NCBI GenBank assembly: GCA_003550305.1
Contig: QKYT01000084.1
Location: forward strand, 235,217 to 247,243
DNA length: 12,027 bases
Source: Glomus cerebriforme
Taxonomy: Eukaryota; Glomeromycota; Glomeromycetes; Glomerales; Glomeraceae
Reading direction: 5' to 3'
The notes under the pieces are model-generated. The model ran no database searches. It saw only the letters and a list, made by a program, of their open reading frames with translations, and was not told the origin of the DNA. Position numbers and translations under genes: made by a program. The stretch's first letter is position 1; the number at the start of each line of letters is the position of its first letter. Of this stretch, positions 1-7,856 are shown piece after piece.

Positions 1-186
1 AAAATTAATAAAATTAATATAAATTTTAATATATAAGTAAAACGACTTTATTATTAAACATAAATACAAACCAGAAGTATTTTCATCANCCATTTGAATA
101 TTATTAAACAATTTATTAATTATATCTTCCGATTCAGCTGCGAGAAGTGCATACATGTCATTTTTTACATTATTGTTATATGATTT
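1..186 (-). other. Open frame running off the left edge, possible gene fragment
   Basis: From an ATG at 156-154 the minus strand is open to the window edge, beginning MYALLAAESEDIINKLFNNI, then a codon with an unresolved base (89), then DENTSG. The composition of the first 25 codons is more coding-like than the neighbourhood. An in-frame TGA lies at 189-187. The nearby AG at 200-199 would join in a frame that still meets this TGA, so no clean exon can be drawn. I do not recognise it. Confidence 0.22.
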
Positions 187-731
187 TCACAAATTTTTCT
201 GTATTATATAATAAATTAGTTGATAGTAATATAATTAAATAAAAACAAATTAAAATCTTATATTCACCTTTTATAATGTACACAGCAAGATTTAAAGATA
301 TTAACTAGGTNTTCCTCCCAGTCTTTTGATATAAGACTTTTGTCTTGATTGTATACTAGCGCAGAAGAGTATTACAAATTATATAATAATTATTTGCTAT
401 TACATACACAGTAGTAGCTTTACAAATCATACAGTGGAGTAGATTATTTCACATGACATACAATACTTATTTGGTTAACCCGACACCACTCCTTTTTGTA
501 TTACTCTAAATACTACTGTATATACTATATTTTTTTTACAAATAAATGATTTAAATTTTGTTTTATAGTTTTTTTTAAAAAAAACAAGCATTAAATAAAA
601 TTATATTTAGAGTCAATAAATAACTTGATTTTTTAATAATATTACATAAAGGATACTTAAAGGATTCTAAATATCAGAAATTATTAAGTGATTTTACAAG
701 CATTAGTTTAAAATTATATGAATTATGTGGA
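187..731. other. Intergenic stretch, no gene found
   Basis: All six frames are broken. Short structures are visible: overlapping hairpins AGTCTT/AAGACT (320-338) and AAGAC-TTTT-GTCTT (333-346), an 18-base palindrome at 568-585 (G, eight T, eight A, C), and a repeated decamer ACAAGCATTA in the 580s and 690s. The last part should hold the 3' UTR of the kinase gene, but I see no canonical AATAAA on that strand. Confidence 0.5.
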
Positions 732-1454
732 TTATTTTAAAATTTTAAGTTTTTCTAATCGATTTAACTGATCTTGAGCATATTTATATTCCTGATTAGC
801 AGATTGTTTATACCAATAAATTGCTCGATTTATATCTTTTTCAATTCCATCTCCTTTTTCATACATATGTGCAAGATTAAATTGAGCTATCTTATGTCCT
901 AAAGTTGCAGCTTTTTGGTATAATTCAACTGCTTCTTGCTTATCAGTATTAATTCCAATTCCAAAATCACAACAATATCCTAACATCATTATACCACTTG
1001 GATATTCTCTTTCAGCCGATTTTTTAAATAATTCAAAAGCTTTTTGATCATCTTGATCAACACCATCTCCGATTAAATACAAAATGGCAATATTATTCAT
1101 AGCTACCATATGTTCATTAATTGCAGCTATTTTATACCAATAAGCAGCTGTTTTTAAATCTTTTTTAATACCAATTCCTTCATCATAAAACCAACCTACT
1201 TTAAACTGTCCCATCGCATAATCTTTATTAGCCAACTTTTCGAAATATTGAAAGGCCAATTTTTTATTTTTTTTAATTCCATATCCATATTCATAACATT
1301 CGCCAACAAAATATTGTGCTAATAGATGATTCTGTTCTGTTGCATTAATAAACAATCTAAATGCTTTTTTATTATTCTCAATTGTCCCAATTCCAAAATA
1401 ATTGAAATATCCAAGAAAAAAAATGGAATCTGAATTATTTTGATTATTTAATAA
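732..1454 (-). CDS. Sel1 repeat segment of the kinase gene (part of exon 5)
   Basis: About 240 codons encode six consecutive repeats of exactly 36 residues, each with the Sel1 pattern: A-x-x-x-L/V-G-x-x-Y, G-x-G-I-x-x-D, then K-A-x-x-Y/L-F/Y-K-x-A-A. Examples are DEGIGIKKDLKTAAYWYKIA in repeat 3 and EKGDGIEKDINRAIYWYKQS in repeat 6. A seventh unit is cut short (KYAQDQLNRLEKLK) and the stop follows. Sel1 units form paired helices that scaffold partner proteins. The frame has no ATG at its left edge; its first codon is TTG, so it is not an independent gene but the continuation of the kinase reading frame after a one-base slip. It contains no intron. Confidence 0.88.
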   Translation of the reverse strand, partial: LLNNQNNSDSIFFLGYFNYFGIGTIENNKKAFRLFINATEQNHLLAQYFVGECYEYGYGIKKNKKLAFQYFEKLANKDYAMGQFKVGWFYDEGIGIKKDLKTAAYWYKIAAINEHMVAMNNIAILYLIGDGVDQDDQKAFELFKKSAEREYPSGIMMLGYCCDFGIGINTDKQEAVELYQKAATLGHKIAQFNLAHMYEKGDGIEKDINRAIYWYKQSANQEYKYAQDQLNRLEKLKILK

Positions 1455-2921
1455 CAATTATGAAATTCTTGTGAATTTATATTATCATTATTAAGATACC
1501 CAAGAACATATTGCTTTATTACATACGGTTCTATTCCTTTATTGAGCTCTTTAAACATGAGATCAATTATTTTATTAACAATTATGCTTAAATTTTTATG
1601 GAAATTTTCATCATGTTTAACTTTTTTTAGAGCTCCTCTTTCTCTCTCTCTTCCCCTTTCTCTTTTCTTAATATTTTCATTTGGTATATGATGAGTTTTG
1701 CCACTTTGTTGAATAAGCATTTTTAATGTTTTAACAACTTCATGCATAGATGGTCGACTATTTGGTTCACTATTCCAACATTCTAATAATAATTAGAAAT
1801 ATGTATTGGTTAAATTTGCTTTAATAAATAGAATAATCAATTAAAATCATATTTACCAGTATAAAGATTAGCATAATCATCAGGAGTATCAAGAATAATT
1901 TTTTCTCTTCGACCTTGTGAAATTTTATACATTAAACTAAGATCATATGCTTCTTCGTGAAATGGTGGGATCCCACTTGATATTTCCCATAACAATACGC
2001 CAACACTGTAAACATCACACTTCTCTTTTAAATCATTATTGCTATCCATTAAACTTTTCGGATCAATATAAGGAATCATACCGAGTAATTTTGATTTAGA
2101 TTTAGTTGCTTCTTCAATCCTTTTTGATAGGCCAAAATCAGCCAACTTGATGGCATCCTGATGAACCAGTACGTTACAGGAATGCTATAATAAAATATGA
2201 TAATTTATTGATAAATGTTACATTATTGATTTTATCATTTAATATAATATTTAAAATAAAATTACCAAGTCACGATGTACAATTCCCTCATCATGTAAAC
2301 ATGATACTGCGCAAGCCAATTGGTATGCCAATTTATATTTATCATCCCAATTAAGTCTAATGAAATTTTTCTTCAAATAATCTCGGAGAGTACCTCCATC
2401 TGCATATTCCATCACTAGCAAATAATTTTTTGTTTGGTCAATTTCATTTTCTAAATAAAAAAAAACCATTATTAGCTTTATAAAAAAAAAATTAAATAAT
2501 GCCAATTAATGTTTTATTAATACCTGATTCGAGTTTTGTAATTCCATAAAAGCGAATAATATTATTATGAAAATCTACATCTCGTTGAAGCTTAAGCTAA
2601 ATTACGAACGTACAGTAAATTTTTTTTTTTTTTAAAAAAAAAAGAAAAATAATAAATTTTATAATGTGAAATTATATATTTAACATAAAATTACCTCATG
2701 GACAATTTCTTTTATAGTGATATTGTTAAGATCAAAAAAGATTTTAAAGCTAAATGATTTTCAAAATTTTTCCAATTTGTACGGAATACTTTTCCAAATG
2801 CTCCGGAACCAATATGTTGAATATTACTAAAATGTTTATATTCGTAATATTTAATATATTTTTTATTGATAGCTTCTTCAATCCAATTAATTCCTTCATC
2901 TGCGTTTTTGATATTTTTCAT
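732..2921 (-). CDS. TKL-type protein kinase with C-terminal Sel1 repeats (five exons, two frame breaks)
   Basis: The gene predicts a protein kinase that would phosphorylate Ser/Thr or Tyr, fused to a Sel1 protein-interaction solenoid. Exons are 2921-2695, 2596-2524, 2450-2266, 2184-1857 and 1782-732. All introns are GT-AG and phases agree (0, 1, 0, 1). With one base restored at each of two breaks the product is about 621 residues. Kinase landmarks in that numbering: glycine loop GSGAFGKV (38-45), lysine in LALKSF (K60), likely helix-C glutamate E76, HRDL (159-162) followed by HSCN, DFG (178-180), GMIPYIDP (197-204), DVYSVGVLLWE (219-229), and R281 in subdomain XI. Residues 389-604 are six Sel1 repeats. 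The start is the first in-frame ATG, with A at -3. Kinase-Sel1 fusions are a known expanded class in Rhizophagus. No signal peptide or membrane segment is seen. Whether it is functional depends on whether the frame breaks are real. Confidence 0.85.
1454..1456 (-). other. Frame break 2: one base missing before the Sel1 repeats
   Basis: The kinase frame reads SQEFHNCY and stops at 1450-1448. The next frame begins TTG TTA TTA AAT and carries all the Sel1 repeats. Adding one base within TG-TTA gives HN-W-LLNN, which fits my recollection of intact family members at this joint. There is no homopolymer longer than two here, so this lesion is less easily blamed on read errors than the first. Confidence 0.75.
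1455..1782 (-). CDS. Kinase C-lobe end and charged linker (first part of exon 5)
   Basis: The exon opens after an ATTAG acceptor. Its first two bases complete a glutamate codon, then CWNSEPNSRPSMHEVVKTL follows, which is the standard subdomain XI end of a TKL kinase (conserved Arg in NSRPSM). A linker of roughly 70 residues comes next. It holds a basic/acidic low-complexity stretch (KKRERGRERERGALKKVKHD) encoded by a CT/GA microsatellite, then a predicted-helical segment ending INSQEFHN. The frame then runs into a TAA after only two more codons unless one base is added. Confidence 0.8.
1633..1668. repeat. CT/GA microsatellite inside the coding linker
   Basis: This is an impure (CT)n tract on the plus strand, (GA)n on the coding strand, encoding alternating Arg-Glu-Arg-Gly. 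Slippage here would change linker length and could shift frame. Confidence 0.8.
1783..1856 (-). other. Intron 4 of the kinase gene (74 bases)
   Basis: The donor is GTAAATATG after TATACTG and the acceptor is TTATTATTAG before AATGTTGGAAT. It is phase 1 and splits a Glu codon, giving YT-E-CWNSEP across the junction. Confidence 0.82.
2185..2265 (-). other. Intron 3 of the kinase gene (81 bases), inside the catalytic loop
   Basis: The donor is GTAATTTT after CGTGACTTG and the acceptor is TTATTATAG before CATTCCTGT. It is phase 0 and falls exactly between HRDL and HSCN, so the catalytic loop is completed only after splicing. Confidence 0.83.
2451..2523 (-). other. Intron 2 of the kinase gene (73 bases)
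   Basis: The donor is GTATTAAT after GAATCAG and the acceptor is TTATTTAG before AAAATGAAATT. It is phase 1 and splits a Glu codon (G/AA), giving KLES-E-NEIDQTKNY across the junction. Confidence 0.8.
2597..2694 (-). other. Intron 1 of the kinase gene (98 bases)
   Basis: The donor is GTAATT after CATGAG and the acceptor is AATTTAG before CTTAAGCTT. It is phase 0 and very AT-rich, with long T and A runs at about 2619-2644. Confidence 0.8.
2695..2921 (-). CDS. Exon 1: N-terminus and glycine-rich loop of the kinase
   Basis: The exon begins ATG AAA AAT ATC and gives the lead-in NWIEEAINKKYIKYYEYKHF, then the nucleotide-binding loop IGSGAFGKV and the lysine motif LALKSF. After LALKSF the frame must shift: six T's are present where seven would continue into DLNNITIKEIVHE. 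The donor is CATGAG/GTAATT. Without the shift a TAA is reached 21 bases after the T run. Confidence 0.82.
2734..2739 (-). other. Frame break 1: one base short in a homopolymer
   Basis: On the coding strand the run after AAATC is six T's. Both sides are strongly kinase-like in different frames: upstream ENHLALKSF, downstream DLNNITIKEIVHE, which feeds directly into exon 2 (LKLQRDVDFH). One extra T rejoins them. A homopolymer site is the classic place for a sequencing indel, but a true mutation is equally possible from this sequence. Confidence 0.8.
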
Positions 2922-3300
2922 TTTGATATAGTTTAAACAGTTGACGGCAACTTTACTGTTAAAAAAATGTAATTAGGTAAAAAGTTTTACGAACAAAGTC
3001 TATTTGTTTAGATTGTTTGTATTTTATGTTTCCTAAATAAATTGTGTTCACTAAACATCGCACAAAAAAAAAGTTTCCTAAATTTGATTGGCTACTTTGG
3101 AAAATTTTCAAAATCCGAAACGTTTCACCCAGTGAAATCTCCGAAACCCTAATTTGGAAATATTTTTGTAGATCAAATCGGACGAAAACTACACTATAAA
3201 AAATATTACAGTAAATAATACTGAAGGTTTTGATTGACAATTTTTTCTTCCGCAGTCATGCAAAGCGGCGAGTTTAAACCCATAAAATTCTGCCAAAAAA
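2922..3300 (-). promoter_or_regulatory. Presumed promoter and 5' UTR of the kinase gene
   Basis: This upstream region has no supported coding sequence. On the coding strand a CCAAT box lies at 3091-3087, about 166 bases before the ATG. A T-run followed by AACAG at about 2967-2956 could be a 5' UTR intron acceptor. A small inverted repeat TTTCAC/GTGAAA sits at 3123-3137, flanked by two CCGAAAC copies. The segment at 3060-3290 is less AT-rich than its surroundings. None of these sites is proven functional. Confidence 0.35.
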
Positions 3301-4135
3301 ATCATATCTTAACGTGATAATGAGAAATATTATTTGGTATTATTCGCAATTCCAATGTATTTATTATAACGTAAGGACAGCAGTATAGTATGGTCTACAA
3401 TTATACTATCAGTCCAACTTCAAGAACACTATTTTTCTGTTAAACTAAATAATCTTCGTGAAATTTTTTTTTAAAGTCATTGATCGATTTTTCTTGGGAA
3501 ACCTTAATAATTAATATCCATAAAATCTTTTCTTTCAAATCATTAATTCAAAATGAAGTAAAATTATAAACAGAAATGAAGTCATATAATTTATTATAAT
3601 TAATATCATACCTCAAATATTTTTTTTTAATTCAATAAATTGTCAGATCTGGCCGGAGAAATATTATATAGGGTCGTTTGGGTAATATAAATCGCCTAAA
3701 AAGGAAAAAATAGTAAAAGCAAAGAACAAAATATATTGTTATACAATAAGTCGCGTCATATAATATAATGTAACACATATTTTATTTATAATCATCATCA
3801 CATTTCAAGTCAATAATAAAATTTTTGTCATCATAATCATGCATATTTTGGTCAAAAAAGTAACACAAAGAAGGCTAAGAAAGTAATTTTTTGCCCTAAT
3901 TATAGAAATTATGACCTAATATGAAATATGAATTGTGACTCATGTATGTAATTATACTTTACTTGGCTTAGCCGATTAGCCCATTATTAAAAATAAATAA
4001 ATTTGGTAATATAAAATAAACAAATAAATCTATATTAAGATAATCAATAATAAAAATACATAATAAGTTATCATGACACATCCTTTGTAAATTTTACAAA
4101 AGGTAAATAAAAAAAATTTATAAATACCTACTATT
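3301..4135. other. AT-rich intergenic stretch, no gene found
   Basis: No frame of useful length with coding-like composition exists on either strand. The only clear structure is a hairpin at 4082-4103, with arms CCTTTGTAAA and TTTACAAAAGG that pair with one bulged base. Confidence 0.5.
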
Positions 4136-4270
4136 TTTTTAAGATTTTTTTTCTCTCTAAATTTAAAAAACTAGATTCACTGGATTTTTCCTTTAAATTC
4201 TTTTCACTCTTTCACTCTTTTCTCTTTATAATTTCATTTTTTCTCTATAACCTCTTAAAAATAAACTACT
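4136..4270. repeat. Pyrimidine-rich low-complexity block
   Basis: The plus strand is dominated by T and C (TTTCTCTCT, CACTCTTTCACTCTTTTCTC and similar). CCTTTAAATTC at 4190-4200 also starts the repeat units at 4271 and (diverged) at 4388, so this may be a truncated third unit. Confidence 0.5.
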
Positions 4271-4495
4271 CCTTTAAATTCCTTCTTTCATCTTTCCTTA
4301 TACTGTATATAGAGGTCTTCCTCGTATCAGGCAAGGAAGGTCCAGCAGGTAGTATTTCCTATCTAGCTGGTTTGTTTTTTTTAAATTCCTTTAAACTTCC
4401 TTTTCTCTTCCTTATACTGTATATAGAGATCTTCCTCGTATCAGGCAAGGAAAGACCAGTTAGATAGTCGAGTATCTCTCCTATCTGCGGTTTGG
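4271..4495. repeat. Diverged tandem pair of a ~117-base unit with conserved hairpins
   Basis: Unit A (4271-4375) and unit B (4388-4495) share CCTTTAAA, then a nearly identical core from TTCCTTATACTG through TATAGAG, CTTCCTCGTATCAGGCAAGG, CCAG, CCTATCT and GGTTTG. In unit A, CCAGC (4342-4346) pairs with GCTGG (4366-4370) and AGGTAG (4347-4352) with CTATCT (4359-4364), with one bulge and a six-base loop. In unit B, AGATAG (4462-4467) pairs perfectly with CTATCT (4481-4486). CTTCCT/AGGAAG forms a second stem. Unit A ends in a T-run. It could be a dispersed structured repeat or a decayed short RNA-derived element. Confidence 0.72.
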
Positions 4496-4504
4496 TTTAG
4501 ATTA

Positions 4505-5340
4505 GAATTTTCTTTTCATTTCCCAATGTTTATGAAGCAATATTGAAGACTAATGAGATCAGTGATGGGGAGATGTCAACAAATAAAAGAAAAAAGAAGA
4601 AATACTACTACAAGATAAAATAAGAAATATGTAACAACTTTAAGAAAGGTAGCTGGGCGAAAATATACTTTCAAAGAACGAATGTCTTGAGTATAGAAAA
4701 AAGATGTAGAATTGCTGAAATAATCTGTGTTCTGATCCTTCACTATTGGAAGTAAGAGAAGTATTCAAGATAATCAGCCCATTTCAGCATGTTGAAACGC
4801 AAAAATTAAACCTAAAAAAGATTAGAATAAAAAAAATAATAATAAATATGGGTAAAACAAATAATAGAAGATGAGCTCAAAAGATAAAGATGCAGAAAGA
4901 GAAAGGTGGAATGAAAGAAATGAAAAGATAACAACAAGTTAAAAGAAGTATTAAGCAAAAGAAAATATTTGCTATCTGGTAAATAATAAAGAACAACAAG
5001 AAATATAAAAAATTGTTGGACTTTGGAAGAATAATAAAAAACAGGTTGTCAATAATAACAGATAAAGAAGAAGCCAAAGAACTTTCCAAAGATGAAGATA
5101 AAGTCAAAGAAAGGACAAGATTGAAAGAACAGTTTGAAGAAAAAATGTATATAAACAAAGAAGGGTATACTGGCTTAGAAAAGAGATGTCAGTCATTTAA
5201 TTGTGAAAAAAAGTTGGGAATAAGATATAATAAGATAGCAGAAATAAAAAGGAATAATGATATAAAAAATAAAATATAAGAATAAAATCAACAAAACAAA
5301 CAATAATAATAGAAGAAAAAATACAAAAAAATGATAGTAG
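4505..5340 (+). other. Long purine-rich block, possibly decayed coding DNA
   Basis: For more than 800 bases the plus strand is strongly A+G biased (AGAAAAAAGAAGAAATAC and similar). Short Lys/Glu-rich frames switch every 20-60 codons, for example ATG AGC TCA AAA GAT at about 4873 giving KDAERERWNERNEK, then a stop. This suggests either a degraded charged coding region or simple purine-rich low complexity. No family was recognised. Confidence 0.4.
5013..5279 (+). other. Lys/Glu-rich open frame, unrecognised
   Basis: This is the longest clean frame in the purine-rich block, about 88 codons. It contains DKEEAKELSKDEDKVKERTR and later NKEGYTGLEKRCQSFNCEKK. The frame opens with TTG; the first ATG is at about 5145, leaving under 45 residues. 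The central third is predicted-helical and charged. Purine bias alone lowers stop frequency in this frame, so the evidence for a real gene is weak. It may be a remnant of a larger charged protein. Confidence 0.22.
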
Positions 5341-6177
5341 TAATATTAGATTTTCTTATTTTTTTTTAGTAATTTTATTTTATTAAATGTATTAAAGAAT
5401 ATATTTTTTAATAAATTAATAAGTAAAATAATTTTTTAAGTTTTTGTGAATTGTTTAACCGGATAATCTAATCGATAATTCATACTATTCTATAAATAAT
5501 TTTTAAACATTTAATATTAGAAAAAGCTGAAAATCTCGTAGTTATATATAGTGATAGAAATAAATTAGTTAGAAAACACGAGTGATAGCATTGTATTATT
5601 TCAATTTCTACCTTTATAATTTCTATATGTTGAAAAATTAGCCGTCTTATTTCTATGTATACACACTACATATATTATCTATTATGTTGCATGAAAAAAC
5701 ATAACTGATTTGTAAGTTCATTACATACCAGACCAAAAAGTATGTGAAATGGAAAAGAGGATTTAAAGAAATAAATGTGGCACTATCTAAACAATTTATA
5801 ACTTTTCATTACTCTCTGGAATTTCTTTTTAATAAAATGATTTACTTTTTCAAATTTTTATCTCGTGGAATTGTACATATATTGTTAATATTTGATTTCA
5901 TTTTATGATGTAGATACTTGATTTTAAATATAAGATTACTCAGACTTTTTGGATTTAATATTTAATCACCAGCATATAGTAAATAAGATCAATAATGATA
6001 TTCCATACTGTAAGTATTCATTAATAAAATCTAGCGTTATATATAGTAAATAAATATTTTATATTTTGTAGTTTATTCATTTTTCAAATTTGGATAGTAG
6101 AGCACAAGACAGAATGGTGAAAACATAGGAGTTCATTATTTGTAAATATATATTTTAAATAAATTTTGTTTTCATTT
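5341..6177. other. AT-rich intergenic stretch, no gene found
   Basis: A stop-free plus-strand frame of about 67 codons (about 5705-5910) has no ATG until late, and its composition is dominated by Phe, Leu, Ile and Lys as expected from AT-rich noncoding DNA. Nothing else is supported. Confidence 0.5.
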
Positions 6178-6288
6178 TCATGAACTGATTTTTTTAAAAT
6201 CTTGTGAATTCAAATCTTTTAACATGCTCATAATCAAATTATATTCATCTTCTGATTCATCACATTTAGTCTTGTAGCCGTACTGCAT
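6178..6288 (-). other. Small acidic frame, possible terminal exon
   Basis: It starts ATGCAG TACGGC and encodes 36 residues including YGYKTKCDESEDEYNLIMSM and LKDLNSQDFKKISS, then TGA. The mixed acidic/polar composition differs from random AT-rich translations. The CAG inside ATGCAG would also serve as a splice acceptor (TTATGCAG/TACGGC), so it could be the last exon of a lost gene. No upstream exon was identified. Confidence 0.25.
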
Positions 6289-6378
6289 AATTTATGTAAT
6301 CAAAAAATGTTCAGTAATATGTGATCATATACTGCACCATAAAAATTATTAATTATCAGTATATCAATTTTTTTTGAT

Positions 6379-6402
6379 TGAATAGTACCTGGGTACTATT
6401 CA
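6379..6402. repeat. 24-base near-perfect palindrome
   Basis: Arms TGAATAGTACC (6379-6389) and GGTACTATTCA (6392-6402) are exact reverse complements separated by TG. GGGTACT recurs just downstream (6408-6414). It could be a fold-back or a transposon end. Confidence 0.75.
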
Positions 6403-7856
6403 TGGGAGGGTACTTATTAAAGTTAGTCAGTGCCAATAAAAAATTGATTATTTGAATTTGAATTTAATAAATACTTCTTCATAATAAAGCTTTTTTCTCA
6501 CGTATTATTAATACATTATAATCACAAATAAAATAGTCTAAAAAAGTAAAAAAGCCAATATTTTAAAATTAAATTTAGTTCGTTTATAAAGTACCATTAT
6601 ACAAATTGTAATGAAATGATAATATCATTCAGAGATTAGTAAAAATCATTTTCTTCACAATGGAAAAAAAAGAACGATTTATTTTTGTTTTGGTAGCAAT
6701 AAAAATTAACGACTCAAAGACCGTGTGAATGGAAATGGTAAATTTCACCCAAATCATCATTTAAATAACTGATAATACATTTAGCAAAGATAAATAATTG
6801 GTGCCAATTGACATGTGAAAAAGATCTAAAAGGCTAGATTTGTGATAATCTTTTTATTTTTTGAAATCAGATATAAAAACCAGAATTCCACCTACTCAGA
6901 GAAAAAAAAAATTTAAAAAATTAGGGTTGTTTCAAAAAAAAAAATAAACATCCCTAACGTGCAAAAAATTCTTTCTCGTATCAAATAAATGCATTCTATT
7001 TTATAGAATACTTTATAAACCAACCAATTTTTTTTTATTTTATTATGCTTTTTATTATTATTCAATAAAAAAACAATTTTGGGCTAAGTTTTATGTACAA
7101 TAGATTATTATCTTCAAGCAGGCCTTTAGAAGGAAAATATTAGATAAGGTAACTGATTCTCTTAGTGATTCATAATAACTTTTCAAATCGTATGATTTTA
7201 TATCAGCGATATCATTCAAATATTTTTTTTTCTCTTCATATTTATTTTTTTTTTATTTACCATCAACCCTATCTTTTTTCTTCTTTACCACGTTAACTAT
7301 TTTTTGATTCCCCCTTCTTGTTGAATATTAATGAGTTAGTGAGGTCGAAGTTGGAGTAATATAGAAAAGATACTCCTAGTGAGAATTCTTAGAATAAAGT
7401 TGGATTTGGGACCATTACTTTGAAAAAAATTAAAATGTTTAAAGCAGGCTTTCATGCTTGAATTTACATTAGCATAGAAATAATGAAATAGGACGTTTTG
7501 ACTGGTTTTCTAGGATTGGGATAATTTGTGGATAACTGTATTCAATTATTAGATGATATTTTTTTTTTATTGGACTAACTACTTTGAAATAATTTATCCA
7601 ATGACGATTTCATTAATTAAGAGTGCAAGTTAGATAATCATATACTTTTATAGTAAAACTGACTAGGGAATTGGATGTAATTGGATATAAGTTAATCAAA
7701 CCTGACATTTATTTCATATCTATTAAAAAAAAAGTAAGTTACTGTTCCTATATCAAGATACAAAAAATTAATATGGTAACGTAAATGAACTTAATACCAT
7801 CAGTGAAAGTTCTCGGGGAGGGTTATTAAAAAAAAAAGGAATTTAGGTTATTATAG
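6403..7856. other. AT-rich intergenic stretch, no gene found
   Basis: No supported gene. Structures seen: AATTGG-TG-CCAATT at 6796-6809, and a fold-back at 6921-6957 whose 12-base arms TTAGGGTTGTTT and AAACATCCCTAA pair with one mismatch around an A-rich loop. Short coding-like snatches such as FKQAFRRKILDKVTDSLSDS (plus strand, about 7113-7172) end in stops. Confidence 0.5.

Noticed and set aside
2754..2936. 60-codon plus-strand frame
   Set aside because: It is antisense to kinase exon 1 and has Phe/Ile-rich composition; a shadow of the coding strand.
2959..3240. 93-codon minus-strand frame upstream of the kinase ATG
   Set aside because: Hydrophobic, aromatic composition, no recognisable motif, and it lies in the presumed promoter and 5' UTR. 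No splice or frame link to the kinase start was found.
4877..5158. 93-codon minus-strand Ser/Leu/Phe-rich frame
   Set aside because: It is the complement of purine-rich low-complexity DNA, which naturally yields stop-poor Ser/Leu/Phe frames.
5705..5910. 67-codon stop-free plus-strand frame
   Set aside because: No early start codon and random-looking AT-rich composition.
6921..6957. TTAGGG and CCCTAA as telomeric repeat
   Set aside because: Only one copy of each is present, in inverted orientation; there is no array.
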